The notes: generated by a model not told the origin, from the sequence alone. Shown: positions 16,547 through 26,395, counted from the stretch's first letter. The stretch: 64,000 nucleotides of DNA from Paenibacillus bouchesdurhonensis (GCF_900155685.1 NZ_LT732548.1:2566518-2630517), one strand, 5' to 3'. Made by a program: numbers and translations.

Positions 16547-17439
16547 TTGTTTTGACACAAATAGAGGATGTAAGGGCGCATTTGCGGGCTGAACGTCTTG
16601 CTGCTGCCAAGGAGGGGAAGGAGCTGCAGGTCGGCTTCGTTCCCACGATGGGATATTTGCACGATGGACATGCCAGCCTGCTGCGAAGTGCCCGGATGGA
16701 CAATGATCTCGTCGTATTAAGTATTTTTGTGAATCCAATCCAATTCGGGCCCAATGAAGACTTAGACCGTTATCCGCGCGACCGGGACAAGGATATGGCT
16801 CTTGCCAAGCGCGAGGGGGTAGATATTGTATTTCTGCCAACGGTGGAAGAAATGTATCCGGAGCCGACAAAGACCAAGGTTCTCGTCTCCGAGCTGACGG
16901 ATCATTTGTGCGGTGCGACGCGTCCGGGCCATTTTGACGGAGTGACGACGGTAGTTAGTAAGCTTCTGCACATCGTCGTACCGAACCGGGCCTATTTTGG
17001 ACAAAAGGATGCGCAGCAGCTTGCGGTTATCACGCAAATGGTGAAGGATCTTAATATGGATCTCGAGATTATCCCGTGTCCGATCGTGCGAGAAGAGGAC
17101 GGCCTCGCTCTTAGCTCCCGCAATGTATACTTATCGCCAGAGGAACGGCAGGCTGCACTCGTGTTATCCCGCTCCTTGCGCCAAGCTGAGCAGTTGGCCA
17201 GGCAGAGCGAGGGTGCTACGGCTGAGGACATTTTTCAGGAACTGGTTCGAACCATTGAGACTGAGCGGGCGGCGCAAATCGATTATGCGGAAATCCGCCG
17301 TTTTCCTTCTTTGGCACCTGTGTCCGGCTCCTTGCCTGTTAAGGAAATAGAAGGGAAAATTTTGATCGCTATTGCCGTTAAATTCGGAGCAACGCGACTG
17401 ATCGATAATGTTATTTTAACGATGGAGGGAGATAAATAG
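16543..17439 (+). CDS. panC: Pantothenate synthetase (pantoate-beta-alanine ligase)
   Basis: The 298-aa enzyme joins pantoate and beta-alanine using ATP. The nucleotide-binding signature is [14 protein letters not shown] (about residues 30-43, HIGH-like), and the second motif is in [13 protein letters not shown] near residue 188. FGQKDAQQ and the [15 protein letters not shown] block are also typical. Its ATG overlaps the panB stop (ATGA), indicating coupled translation. panD begins two bases after its stop. Confidence 0.95.
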   Translation: MIVLTQIEDVRAHLRAERLAAAKEGKELQVGFVPTMGYLHDGHASLLRSARMDNDLVVLSIFVNPIQFGPNEDLDRYPRDRDKDMALAKREGVDIVFLPTVEEMYPEPTKTKVLVSELTDHLCGATRPGHFDGVTTVVSKLLHIVVPNRAYFGQKDAQQLAVITQMVKDLNMDLEIIPCPIVREEDGLALSSRNVYLSPEERQAALVLSRSLRQAEQLARQSEGATAEDIFQELVRTIETERAAQIDYAEIRRFPSLAPVSGSLPVKEIEGKILIAIAVKFGATRLIDNVILTMEGDK

Positions 17440-17441
17440 CC

Positions 17442-17825
17442 ATGTTTAGAACTATGATGAAATCCAAAATTCATCGGGCCACAGTTACCGAAGCGAATTT
17501 GAATTATATCGGAAGCGTCACAATCGATGAGGATTTGATGGAGACGGCAGATTTGCTTGAGAACGAGAAGGTTCAAATCGTGAATAATAATAATGGCGCG
17601 CGCTTGGAGACTTATGTCATTCCGGGGCCGCGCGGCAGCGGGGTCATTTGCTTGAACGGGGCAGCCGCCCGTTTGGTTCAGCCGGGAGATAATGTCATCA
17701 TCATCTCCTATGCGCAAATGTCTGCGGAAGAACTGAGAAGCCACAAACCGACAGTCGTGTTTGTCGATGAGAACAATCGCCCCGTGGAGATTGCGAAGGA
17801 AGAAATCCACGCCACGGTTCGTTAA
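17442..17825 (+). CDS. panD: Aspartate 1-decarboxylase
   Basis: The 127-aa proenzyme makes beta-alanine from aspartate for PanC. It cleaves itself between Gly24 and Ser25 ([11 protein letters not shown]) to form the pyruvoyl cofactor. The conserved block [13 protein letters not shown] is present near the C-terminal third. Its position directly after panC completes a panBCD operon, as in Bacillus. Confidence 0.95.
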   Translation: MFRTMMKSKIHRATVTEANLNYIGSVTIDEDLMETADLLENEKVQIVNNNNGARLETYVIPGPRGSGVICLNGAAARLVQPGDNVIIISYAQMSAEELRSHKPTVVFVDENNRPVEIAKEEIHATVR

Positions 17826-17949
17826 GACGAAAGCTTCTTGCTGCCTCTGTCATGCAATTTATGCCTTCGGGAATGAAAAGCCCGCCGGAAACAAAAAATG
17901 AACGTAAGGCCTCGCACTGATTTCATTTTCGTTAAAGGGTGGGTTGCGG

Positions 17950-18582
17950 ATGATGTTTCAACATGTATTTGCGGAAATGAATGAAATGTTGGATGAGATT
18001 GCCCGGCATTACCCGATCGTCCAAGGCGCTCACAAGCATGAGCTTGCCAGGAAGTGGCGTCTTCTGCGGCAAATGAGCGACAGCATGATTGAAGAGTGGC
18101 TTAATTTTGAGGAGAAGATGGGGGTCTTGCGCCAGAGCGGTATTAATTTGGAAGAGAAATACGAGTTGGACTATCCGGAAATGAGCGTCGAGGCCTTTGT
18201 AAAAGGACAGGGTTATTACAAGCTGCTGATGTTCCCCCAGTCCCTGAAGCAATTTCAGGCTGTGCTGGAGGAGTATCCGGAAAGTTTGATCGGCCGCACT
18301 TATTTGGCGATGTGCCATCTACATTTGGAACAAAGCGATGAGGCAGTGGATTATTTTGAAGAAGTTCTCAAGGCTGCGGCTAATAAGCGGCTGCGCTCCA
18401 TTATATACAATGCGCTCGGTTGCATCGAGGCGAAACGGGGAGTCCGCAGCAAAGCAAGGGAGTATTTCACCCTGGCTTATCATAGCGATCCCACCTTGCC
18501 GGAGCCGTTAGCAAATTGGGAAGCCTGTCTACACAGCACAGGAAAGCTTCAATATGGCACCCAGCTTACATCGCTGCTGTAG
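17950..18582 (+). CDS. Tetratricopeptide-repeat protein
   Basis: The 210-aa soluble protein has a charged helical N-terminal half and a C-terminal set of TPR-like helix pairs: FPQSLKQFQAVLEEYPES, IGRTYLAMCHLHLEQSDEAV, then RSIIYNALGCIEAKRGV. No catalytic motif is seen. The upstream 120 nt after panD shows no terminator, so partial co-transcription with panBCD is possible. The start is ATG 17950 behind AAAGGGTGGG; a TTG six bases earlier is less well spaced. A clear terminator follows. Confidence 0.75.
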   Translation: MMFQHVFAEMNEMLDEIARHYPIVQGAHKHELARKWRLLRQMSDSMIEEWLNFEEKMGVLRQSGINLEEKYELDYPEMSVEAFVKGQGYYKLLMFPQSLKQFQAVLEEYPESLIGRTYLAMCHLHLEQSDEAVDYFEEVLKAAANKRLRSIIYNALGCIEAKRGVRSKAREYFTLAYHSDPTLPEPLANWEACLHSTGKLQYGTQLTSLL

Positions 18583-18599
18583 GCTGGAGCCGACTTTCA

Positions 18600-18646
18600 G
18601 AAGCGATGCGGGATTCCGTTATTTTGCGGCGCATCGCTTCTTTTGT
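18600..18646 (+). terminator. Intrinsic terminator after the TPR gene
   Basis: An 11-bp perfect stem (GAAGCGATGCG with CGCATCGCTTC) is followed by TTTTGTATTT. Confidence 0.85.
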
Positions 18647-18724
18647 ATTTATCTGTATTAATTTTCAAAACGTCCATCTTCTGTTATGCTGTTAAGAGAA
18701 ATAGAGACTGGAACGAAAGGGACC

Positions 18725-21613
18725 ATGGAACAAAAAATGAAATATGCTGTACTTGACTTTGAGACAACAGGCAATCAGTCCTCAGATGAGATCATTCAAG
18801 TTGGACTTGCCATTATAGATCATAATTTGGCCGTATCCCAGGTATATCATTCATTTATCAAGCCGACGATACCGATTCCTCCATTTATTACGGGGTTAAC
18901 GGGGATTACCAAGGATGACGTCAAAGATGCACCGGACCTGGATGAAGTCATGATGGAAATGGTCCCCCTTCTGAACGATGTTGTGCTCGTGGGGCACAAC
19001 GTGGCTTTCGATTTTAACTTTTTGCAAAGCGCATTGGACAAGACGGGATATCTTCCATTTACGGGACGCATTCTGGACACGATGGATTTCTTGAAAATAT
19101 TCTATCCTTCGCTCAGCTCTTATCAGTTAGGCCTCGTTGCCGCCGAGTTCGGCGTTGAACATGATCGGCCCCATCAAGCTGACAGCGATGCGCTGGCCAC
19201 GGCTTATGTGTTCTTGAAATGCTTGGAAGAAATGGCCGGTCTGCCGCTGCTGACCATACAGCGGTTGGCTGACTTGTTCGCGGGAGAGGACAATGATTTG
19301 GGCTGGTTCTTTGATGCGGCATTGCAGGAAAGAGAGCTTCAGGGCGAGCAGGACACGGACGGATTTGCTTACTACCGTCAATATGCGCTGCAAATCGAGG
19401 ATTGGATGGATATCGTTCCGGCCAGAGATCATATGGTTGACAACCCGCTAGAAAACATCAGCTTCGAGCAGTTTATGGAGCAGGTGAGAGAACGGCTGCG
19501 CGCTAATCTGCCTCAGTATGAGGAGCGTGAAGCGCAGAATATGATGCTTGAGGAAGTGATGCGGGCATTCGATGAAGATAAGCACCTCCTTGTGGAAGCG
19601 GGTACGGGTACGGGAAAATCGCTCGGCTACTTATTGCCAGCTATATATCATGGTGTTAAGCATAATGAGAAGGTTATGGTAAGCACGCACACGATCAACC
19701 TGCAGGAGCAGCTTCGAGAACGCGATGTCCCGCTGCTGACGGAGGCCGTGCCTTTTCCTTTTCGCGCTGCGGTGTTTAAGGGAAGGAATCATTATTTGTG
19801 TCTGCGCAAATTTGAACATAAAATAAGTAGAAAAGACTTTGCATCTCCCAAAGAAGAAGTGATGATCGCGGCGCAAATGGTCGTATGGCTTACGCAAACC
19901 GAGACAGGGGATGATGAGGAGCTTAATCTTGGCAATCGCGGCGGAGATTTCTGGGAGACCGTGGCCAGCGATTCCGATTCATGCCTCGGCCGCTCCTGCC
20001 CTTGGTTTAGGAAATGCTACTACCACAGAGCCAAACATGAAGCAGGCGTAGCCGATGTCGTGATTACGAACCATTCGAAGCTGTTTACGGACATCCAGGC
20101 GGGGCATCAGCTCCTGCCGGGCTATGAGCGGCTCGTCATCGATGAAGCGCATCATTTGGAAGATGTCGCAGGCAAGCATCTTGGCCTTCACATGAAATAC
20201 TTCACGGTTGTGCATACACTGACCCGTTTGTTCAAGGATAGTAAGACTGGGCAATTGCCTAATCTGAGAATTTTGCTGCAGAATGCGCCAAGTGAAAAAT
20301 CGACGGACTGGTGCGGCGTCATCGATGGCATTTATCCGGCGCTTGTAGACGTGAGAGAGAGCTGGGATAAGCTCAGCGAGATGTTATTCTCCTTGATGCC
20401 TGAACGCAGCGACGCGGCTCCGGGCGATCCCGGACAGTTCGTCCTCCGTCTGCTCCCGCATAAGAAGCCGAAGGATTGGGATACGCTCTGCACGCTTGAG
20501 AATCATATTTACGTCTTGCTTGGCGATGTTGTCCGCAAGGGTGAACGGCTGATGAACGATATCCGGGAAGAGCAGGAGGATTATGGGGCGGACAGCTTGC
20601 TGACCGATATTAGCGGTCTGTTCAAGGATTTGGCGACGGAGCGGGAGGCGATTCGCTCGTTCATGAAGCTGGATGACGAGGAAACCGTGTATTGGATCGA
20701 GGGGAATGGAAATTATCGCAGCCGCTCCCTGCAGATTTATGCGGTACCGATCGATGTCAGTGAACAGCTCCAAAATTACTTCTTCGACAAAAAGAAGAGC
20801 GTGGTCATGACCTCGGCTACTTTGTCCGTTGATAAGTCGTTCCAGTATATGATTGATCAACTGGGGCTCCGGGAGGCCGCCGATACGGATCGGCTGCTTA
20901 CGTCGATGCTTCCTTCCCCGTTCAATTACCGGAATCAGGCTCTGCTTGTAATTCCGCGGGATTTTCCGAGCGTAAAGGGAAGTGTGGGTGACGAGCATTT
21001 TGTAAGCATGCTGGTGCAGTCGCTGGCAGACACGGCAGTGGCCACGCGCGGACGCATGCTGGTGCTGTTTACGTCTTACCGGATGCTGCGGCAGGTCTAT
21101 GATCCCCTTAAGGAGCAATTATCCTCTGAGGGAATTACGGTCATTGGCCAAGGCATGGACAGCGGCAGCCGCACGAAGCTGACTCGCAGATTCCAGGGCC
21201 AGGAAGCCTCCGTATTGCTCGGTACGAGCAGCTTCTGGGAAGGTGTCGACATTCCCGGGGAGGCGCTGACAAGCCTGGCGATCGTCCGCTTGCCCTTCCA
21301 GCCGCCGAATCATCCGCTCGTCGAGGCGAAGAGCGAACGGCTGCAGAAGGAGAAGAAGAATCCGTTTATGAAGCTGTCCGTACCGCAGGCCGTTATCCGC
21401 TTCAAACAGGGATTTGGACGTTTAGTGCGCTCTTCACGGGATCGCGGCATAGTTGTTGTGTACGATACACGCATCTTGGAATCCTACTACGGAAAGTATT
21501 TCTTATATTCACTGCCTGGGCCAAAAATGGAACATATGCCGACCGAGCAAATGGTACCGAGAATTTCCGAGTGGCTTGACGTTGACGAGGTCCAGGACGT
21601 AAAGGAGCAATAA
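18725..21613 (+). CDS. dinG: DinG-type ATP-dependent helicase with N-terminal DEDDh exonuclease
   Basis: The 962-aa protein joins an exonuclease domain (about residues 8-170; DFETTG, VGHNVAFDFNFL and HQADSDALA) to an XPD-like superfamily 2 helicase. Helicase motifs are EAGTGTGKS (motif I, about 290), VIDEAHH (DEAH) and QGFGRLVRSSRDRG (motif VI). Four cysteines spaced C-x60-C-x4-C-x5-C (LCLRK; SCLGRSCPWFRKC) match the layout of an iron-sulfur domain between motifs I and II. The ATG at 18725 follows GAACGAAAGGG and gives the family N-terminus; an in-frame ATG 39 nt upstream lacks a site. Position after panD matches Bacillus. Confidence 0.93.
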   Translation: MEQKMKYAVLDFETTGNQSSDEIIQVGLAIIDHNLAVSQVYHSFIKPTIPIPPFITGLTGITKDDVKDAPDLDEVMMEMVPLLNDVVLVGHNVAFDFNFLQSALDKTGYLPFTGRILDTMDFLKIFYPSLSSYQLGLVAAEFGVEHDRPHQADSDALATAYVFLKCLEEMAGLPLLTIQRLADLFAGEDNDLGWFFDAALQERELQGEQDTDGFAYYRQYALQIEDWMDIVPARDHMVDNPLENISFEQFMEQVRERLRANLPQYEEREAQNMMLEEVMRAFDEDKHLLVEAGTGTGKSLGYLLPAIYHGVKHNEKVMVSTHTINLQEQLRERDVPLLTEAVPFPFRAAVFKGRNHYLCLRKFEHKISRKDFASPKEEVMIAAQMVVWLTQTETGDDEELNLGNRGGDFWETVASDSDSCLGRSCPWFRKCYYHRAKHEAGVADVVITNHSKLFTDIQAGHQLLPGYERLVIDEAHHLEDVAGKHLGLHMKYFTVVHTLTRLFKDSKTGQLPNLRILLQNAPSEKSTDWCGVIDGIYPALVDVRESWDKLSEMLFSLMPERSDAAPGDPGQFVLRLLPHKKPKDWDTLCTLENHIYVLLGDVVRKGERLMNDIREEQEDYGADSLLTDISGLFKDLATEREAIRSFMKLDDEETVYWIEGNGNYRSRSLQIYAVPIDVSEQLQNYFFDKKKSVVMTSATLSVDKSFQYMIDQLGLREAADTDRLLTSMLPSPFNYRNQALLVIPRDFPSVKGSVGDEHFVSMLVQSLADTAVATRGRMLVLFTSYRMLRQVYDPLKEQLSSEGITVIGQGMDSGSRTKLTRRFQGQEASVLLGTSSFWEGVDIPGEALTSLAIVRLPFQPPNHPLVEAKSERLQKEKKNPFMKLSVPQAVIRFKQGFGRLVRSSRDRGIVVVYDTRILESYYGKYFLYSLPGPKMEHMPTEQMVPRISEWLDVDEVQDVKEQ

Positions 21614-21652
21614 CTGTTATTCATATCGCGCCATTATAAGGGGAGAAAAGCT

Positions 21653-22303
21653 ATGAAATCAGAAAAAATTTCCGATGCGGTAGTACGCAGATTACCCGTA
21701 TATTTGCGTTTCCTTAATGAGCTGAGCCTTCGTGAAGTACCGACGGTGTCCTCTCAGGAATTAGGCCAGAAACTTGACCTAAATCCTGCGCAAATTCGTA
21801 AAGACCTTGCTTATTTTGGGGATTTTGGCCGCAAAGGCATCGGGTACGATGTATCTTATCTCATTGAGAAAATAAGACAAATTCTAAATCTGGATCAACA
21901 AATCAACGTAGCTCTCGTCGGAGCTGGTAATTTAGGGCAAGCATTATCGAACTATAATGCATATTTGAAGGATAATATGAAAATCGTGGCGGTATTCGAT
22001 GCAGCGCCGTCCAAAATCGGCAGCAAAATCAACAACATTGTTGTACAGCCGATTGATGAGCTCGTTGAAACGGTAAGGGCTTTGGGCATTCGAATTGGGA
22101 TTATTACCGTTCCTCACTTTGAAGCTCAACGGGTTGCCGATCAGCTCGTTGCCGCTGGCATCGGGGCAATTCTTAACTTTGCGCCCACCATTTTGAAGGT
22201 TCCGCCAGAGGTGAGAATTCATGCGGCTGACTTCACGACGGATTTGCTAAGTCTAGCTTATTATTTGCATGACGGAAAGGAACTAACTTCTAATGAGTCG
22301 TAA
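21653..22303 (+). CDS. rex: Redox-sensing transcriptional repressor Rex
   Basis: The 216-aa protein has an N-terminal winged helix (SSQELGQKLDLNPAQIRKDL, about residues 32-51, with the RKDLAYFGDFGRKGIGY block of Rex) and a C-terminal Rossmann domain with VALVGAGNLGQAL (about 82-94). It senses NADH/NAD+ and represses anaerobic and fermentative genes when NADH is low. The strong site GGGGAGAAAAGCT precedes the ATG. The stop overlaps the mtaD start by 11 bases. Hydroxyacyl-CoA dehydrogenase, ackA and qcrABC in the window are plausible targets. Confidence 0.95.
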   Translation: MKSEKISDAVVRRLPVYLRFLNELSLREVPTVSSQELGQKLDLNPAQIRKDLAYFGDFGRKGIGYDVSYLIEKIRQILNLDQQINVALVGAGNLGQALSNYNAYLKDNMKIVAVFDAAPSKIGSKINNIVVQPIDELVETVRALGIRIGIITVPHFEAQRVADQLVAAGIGAILNFAPTILKVPPEVRIHAADFTTDLLSLAYYLHDGKELTSNES

Positions 22304-23591
22304 ATTGTTAATTAAGAACGGCACGTTTGCCGTTTTGGAGCAGGATCAGTCCGTCGTTAGCGGCTTTATGCTCGTCGAGGATGATTTAATTACCTATATC
22401 GGGCCTGAACGTCCGGATCACTGTGAAGATGCCGAAGTGCTGGACGGCAAAGGACTCCTGTTTCTACCGGGTTTAATCAATACCCATGGCCATGCGGCTA
22501 TGTCGCTGCTTCGCGGCTACGGGGATGACATGGTGCTGCAAAAATGGCTGCAGGAGAAAATGTGGCCGATGGAAGCGAAATTTACCGGTAGCGATGTATA
22601 CTGGGGGACGGCGCTGTCCGTACTGGAAATGATCAAGGGGGGGACAACGACCTTCTTGGATATGTATGACCATATGGATCAGGTTGCACAGGTAACGGAG
22701 CAATCGGGTATTCGCGGAGTGCTTATGCGTGGAGCGATCGGCCTATGTCCGCCAGACGTTCAGAAGCAGAAACTGGATGAAGCTGTTGCCTTTGCTCGGA
22801 ACTGGCACGGAAAGGCCAACGGCCGGATAACGACGATGTTATCGCCGCACGCGCCTTATACTTGCCCGCCGGATTATATCGAGCAGTTCGTGCAAGCAGC
22901 GCATGAGCTCGATTTGCCTATGCATACCCATATGTCGGAGACACAGGCTGAGGTAGAGCAAAATGTAGCCGATTACGGGGCAAGGCCGGTAGAGCACTTG
23001 CTTAAGTTGGGGATGTTCTCCCGTCCGACCTTGCTTGCGCACGGCGTTCATTTAACGGATGAAGAAATTGAAGTGCTAGCCGCCCACAAAGTAGCCATTT
23101 CCCATAACCCGGGAAGCAACTTGAAGTTAGCCAGCGGCGTGGCTCGAGTTCCCGAACTGCTAAAGGCGGGAGTTACGGTTTCCTTGGGGACTGACGGTGC
23201 AGCGAGCAATAACAACCTGGATATGTTGGAGGAAATTCGCCTTGCCGCACTGATTCACAAAGGGGTGTCAGGCGACCCAACGGCCGTGCCGGCGCTGGAA
23301 GCATTGCGCATGGGCACGGAATATGGCGCGCAATCTTTGTTCCTGAATAATACGGGCAGGCTTGCCGCGGGAATGAAGGCGGATTTTATCGCTCTCAATA
23401 CTGAGCAGGCGCATTTTATACCTAGAACCGATTATGTGTCTCATGTCGTATATTCTGCCGGACCGAAAGACGTTGAGCACGTATGGGTCGATGGGAAGCA
23501 AATCGTGAAGCATCGTGCTTGTCTCACATTGGATGAAGAGCGGATTCGCCACGAAGCTCAAATAGCATTTGAAGGCTTGCTATCTAGATAA
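22293..23591 (+). CDS. mtaD: 5-methylthioadenosine / S-adenosylhomocysteine deaminase family amidohydrolase
   Basis: The 432-aa amidohydrolase carries LPGLINTHGHAAMSLLRG (metal-binding HxH), later zinc histidines in MHTHMSE and LLAHGVHL, and LGTDGAASNNNLDMLEE with the catalytic aspartate. It deaminates MTA or SAH to the inosyl compounds. Related subfamilies (guanine, atrazine-type hydrolases) share these motifs, so exact specificity is inferred. The link to methionine salvage is notable because mtn genes lie 20 kb away. It starts inside rex, suggesting one transcript. Confidence 0.85.
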   Translation: MSRKLLIKNGTFAVLEQDQSVVSGFMLVEDDLITYIGPERPDHCEDAEVLDGKGLLFLPGLINTHGHAAMSLLRGYGDDMVLQKWLQEKMWPMEAKFTGSDVYWGTALSVLEMIKGGTTTFLDMYDHMDQVAQVTEQSGIRGVLMRGAIGLCPPDVQKQKLDEAVAFARNWHGKANGRITTMLSPHAPYTCPPDYIEQFVQAAHELDLPMHTHMSETQAEVEQNVADYGARPVEHLLKLGMFSRPTLLAHGVHLTDEEIEVLAAHKVAISHNPGSNLKLASGVARVPELLKAGVTVSLGTDGAASNNNLDMLEEIRLAALIHKGVSGDPTAVPALEALRMGTEYGAQSLFLNNTGRLAAGMKADFIALNTEQAHFIPRTDYVSHVVYSAGPKDVEHVWVDGKQIVKHRACLTLDEERIRHEAQIAFEGLLSR

Positions 23592-23642
23592 TCGAAGCAA
23601 GCAATCAGCGATTTAAGCTTTATATAGGAAAGGAAGAGAAGG

Positions 23643-24128
23643 TTGAAGAAGAGAACCAAATGGATCCTGCTCTCTATTCTCATTCTGCTGCTCGTGCTCT
23701 TCGGCCTTCATCGTTTCTATGTTTATATTCAGCAGGATACTTGGAGTGAAGAGAAGTCGGCGATTCAGTCGGCTAAACAGCAAACGGGTATCATATCGGT
23801 CGACAAGACTTGGAAATCGGTTTGGGACGAGGTTTGCTGGGTCATCCAAGGGAAAAACGAGAATGGCGAGGAGCTGATGGTCTGGCTGCCGGCGAGCGGA
23901 GAGGCTCATGAAGAGCTTCTATCCAGCGGAAAGTCGGAGCAGCAAATCAGAAGTATCATCAACGAATCGCTGCCTGGGATCAGAATCGTCAGACTCATGC
24001 CTGGCATCTATGAGAACGAATATGTATGGCAACTGTTTTACAAGGAGAAGGAGCATCATTATTACCAATTTTTCCGGTTCAGCGATGGTTCGGCTCTGCC
24101 TGATAAATTCACGTTGCCTAATCGCTGA
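23643..24128 (+). CDS. tseB: TseB/YpmB-like membrane-anchored protein (DUF5590)
   Basis: The 161-aa protein has a basic N-terminus and one membrane segment (WILLSILILLLVLFGLHRF) followed by an extracytoplasmic domain with the DUF5590/PepSY-like pattern around VDKTWKSVWDEVCWVIQGK. B. subtilis TseB (YpmB), located after dinG, acts with penicillin-binding proteins in cell elongation. The start is TTG 23643 after an AGGAAAGGAAGAGAAGG site. In Bacillus aspB follows; here a terminator and different genes follow. Confidence 0.78.
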   Translation: MKKRTKWILLSILILLLVLFGLHRFYVYIQQDTWSEEKSAIQSAKQQTGIISVDKTWKSVWDEVCWVIQGKNENGEELMVWLPASGEAHEELLSSGKSEQQIRSIINESLPGIRIVRLMPGIYENEYVWQLFYKEKEHHYYQFFRFSDGSALPDKFTLPNR

Positions 24129-24186
24129 TAAGGAAGAGTTTAGAATGACTGTCATGCCAAACTATCCTGTACTTAAGTAGAGGAAA

Positions 24187-24228
24187 AATAAGAACCTCGC
24201 TCGTAAGAGCAGGTTCTTATTTTTTTCT
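24187..24228 (+). terminator. Intrinsic terminator after tseB
   Basis: A long stem (AATAAGAACCT...GCTC pairing GAGC...AGGTTCTTATT, one bulge) closes a GTAA loop and is followed by TTTTTTTC. Confidence 0.9.
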
Positions 24229-24366
24229 AAAAATTTTAAATATATTCATACTTTGGCTTCGATATTGAATGCACTATATGTTATACTCTTATTTGTAACT
24301 TGTGATAGATCGGAGTATATCAATTCATGCAAGTATTTATATATATTAGATAGGAGGAGACCGCGA

Positions 24367-24900
24367 ATGAAATTACGTATTGGACAAACTGTCGCGATCG
24401 CAGCAGTCTCTGCCGTATTGTTGTTTGGAGGATGGTTTGGCTATAGTCAATGGGCGATCGAGGCCCCATTCCAGAAGCTGGTCAAGCAATATGAGGGCGT
24501 AAATCATGTTCAATTCAATATTACCCCTAAAGAGGTGGGTTTGAAACTTGATCTCGAAGCTGGAACAGATATAGGCGGACTCGTGCGTCATATTGAGAAG
24601 GACGGCAGGAAACTGCTGGGCAAACGTTCTTTGAAGCTGGAAGTGACGGATCATTCGACACCGGATTTGGATCAAATTTGGAGCGAAGCACTGTTCTCTG
24701 TTGCTCAGGCGATGGAGAATAAACAATATACGGAAATACAGGACACATTGGATCAAATGGAGCGACAGTATGGTGCGCTGCAGGCAACAGCGGCTATGGA
24801 CGATGACAACGTCTATGTGACTCTAACCGATGGAACTGCGAGCAAATACGTTATTTTACCACGCGTTCCACAAAAATTGGGGGTGTGGCCGAATGCGTAA
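24367..24900 (+). CDS. Membrane-anchored hypothetical protein paired with the FtsH-like gene
   Basis: I do not recognise this 177-aa protein. It starts with a single membrane segment (VAIAAVSAVLLFGGWFGYS) and then shows a soluble, probably extracytoplasmic domain with alternating charged and hydrophobic residues (NITPKEVGLKLDLEA; EVTDHSTPDLDQIWSEAL). TAGGAGGAG precedes the ATG at 24367. Its stop lies eight bases inside the next gene, so the two are translationally coupled and probably work together, for example as a membrane adaptor or substrate of the protease (inference). Confidence 0.7.
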   Translation: MKLRIGQTVAIAAVSAVLLFGGWFGYSQWAIEAPFQKLVKQYEGVNHVQFNITPKEVGLKLDLEAGTDIGGLVRHIEKDGRKLLGKRSLKLEVTDHSTPDLDQIWSEALFSVAQAMENKQYTEIQDTLDQMERQYGALQATAAMDDDNVYVTLTDGTASKYVILPRVPQKLGVWPNA

Positions 24901-26395
24901 ATGGATGTGGGAAGCCATTGTAGGGTTTGTTCCTGTACTGTTGATTTTTATGGCCTTTATGGGTCTTAATGTAGTTCCGCTTATATTCGGTCTGTTGATG
25001 GCAGGCGCTGTATTTGCTGCGCTTAAAATGCGCGGAGGTATCGCGATCGGTGCTGCACAGGAACGAAAGCGGAAGAAGGCGGGCCCTGCGAAGCTTACGT
25101 TTGAAGAAATCGGAGGCCAGGAGAGCGCGAAACAAGAGCTGCAGGAAGCGCTGGATTTCATGGTTCGTCATGAGGAAATTAAACAATTTGGGATCAGACC
25201 GATCAAAGGGATTCTGCTCACCGGCCCTCCGGGAACAGGTAAGACACTGATGGCTAAAGCAGCTGCCCATTATACGAACTCCGTCTTTGTTGCGGCTTCC
25301 GGCAGCGAGTTCGTGGAAATGTACGTCGGGGTCGGGGCAGGACGGATACGCGAATTGTTCAAGGAGGCGCGGACGCGTGCCGCTAAAGAGAACAAGGAGA
25401 ATGCGATTATTTTTATTGATGAGATCGATGTAATTGGCGGCAAAAGAGAAGGCGGTCAGCAACGCGAATACGACCAAACGCTCAATCAATTGCTAACGGA
25501 GATGGATGGCATCTATTCGGCGGAAACGCCGCGCATTCTGCTGATGGCGGCAACGAACCGCAAGGAGATGCTGGATGCAGCATTGCTGCGCCCAGGACGG
25601 TTTGACCGCCATATCCAGGTTGATTTGCCGGATAAGAAAGGCCGCATGCATATATTGGAGCTGCATGCCAAGAATAAACCGCTGCAGGAGAGTGTTAGCC
25701 TTGAGAAGGTCGCGGAGGAGTCCTTCGGATTCTCGGGGGCGCAGCTGGAAAGCATCATGAATGAGGCGGCGATTTATGCGATGAGAGAGGATAAGCAGGA
25801 AATCGAGCAGCGGCATCTATCGATGGCGATCGATAAGGTGATGCTGGGTGAACGGACAGACCGGGAATCCACAGAGGAAGAAAAGCGTCGCGTGGCGATT
25901 CATGAGCTCGGTCATGCGATAGCTGCTGAGGTGGTAGCTCCGGGCAGCGTTAATCAGGTTGCGCTTAGTCCGCGCGGAAGAGCGCTTGGCTACGTAAGAC
26001 ATAACCCGCAGGAAGATAAATATTTATATACAAAGGCCTATTTAGAAGGCCAAATTATTATTGCTCTGGCTGGAGCAGCCGCCGAGGAGATCTATTACGG
26101 CGAGCGCAGCACCGGTTCCAGCAACGACTTCGAGCAGGCGATCAACATCGTGCATACGATGATGACCTCCGGGCTAACTTCCCTAGGCATCGTCAACATG
26201 GAGATGATGACCAAAGAAGTGCTCATGAAGGAGAATTCCGCGATATTGGATGAGCTCGCGGCCAGATCGAAACAGATACTGATCGATCATTCCGCAGTGT
26301 TCGACAAGTCGTTGGAAATTCTTTTGCGGGAGGAACGCCTCTCTGGAGAGCAATTTAGATGTCAATTTGGTGACAGTGTCCTTTTACCGGCATAA
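24893..26395 (+). CDS. FtsH-like AAA+ membrane zinc protease lacking an extracytoplasmic domain
   Basis: The 500-aa protein begins with two adjacent membrane helices (about residues 5-45) with almost no loop between them. An AAA+ module follows: GPPGTGKT (about 110), pore-loop FVEMYVGVGAGR, Walker B IIFIDEID, and the second-region RPGRFDR. The M41 peptidase domain has HELGH (about 336) and the third zinc ligand in SSNDFEQA. All catalytic residues are kept. Canonical FtsH is over 600 aa and has a folded extracytoplasmic domain that is missing here, so this is a paralogue and not the housekeeping FtsH. The start at ATG 24893 overlaps the previous gene. Confidence 0.88.
   Translation: MRKWMWEAIVGFVPVLLIFMAFMGLNVVPLIFGLLMAGAVFAALKMRGGIAIGAAQERKRKKAGPAKLTFEEIGGQESAKQELQEALDFMVRHEEIKQFGIRPIKGILLTGPPGTGKTLMAKAAAHYTNSVFVAASGSEFVEMYVGVGAGRIRELFKEARTRAAKENKENAIIFIDEIDVIGGKREGGQQREYDQTLNQLLTEMDGIYSAETPRILLMAATNRKEMLDAALLRPGRFDRHIQVDLPDKKGRMHILELHAKNKPLQESVSLEKVAEESFGFSGAQLESIMNEAAIYAMREDKQEIEQRHLSMAIDKVMLGERTDRESTEEEKRRVAIHELGHAIAAEVVAPGSVNQVALSPRGRALGYVRHNPQEDKYLYTKAYLEGQIIIALAGAAAEEIYYGERSTGSSNDFEQAINIVHTMMTSGLTSLGIVNMEMMTKEVLMKENSAILDELAARSKQILIDHSAVFDKSLEILLREERLSGEQFRCQFGDSVLLPA

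Noticed and set aside
20384..21118. Minus-strand frame of 244 codons inside dinG
   Set aside because: Antisense to conserved helicase sequence; no start signal and no recognisable product.
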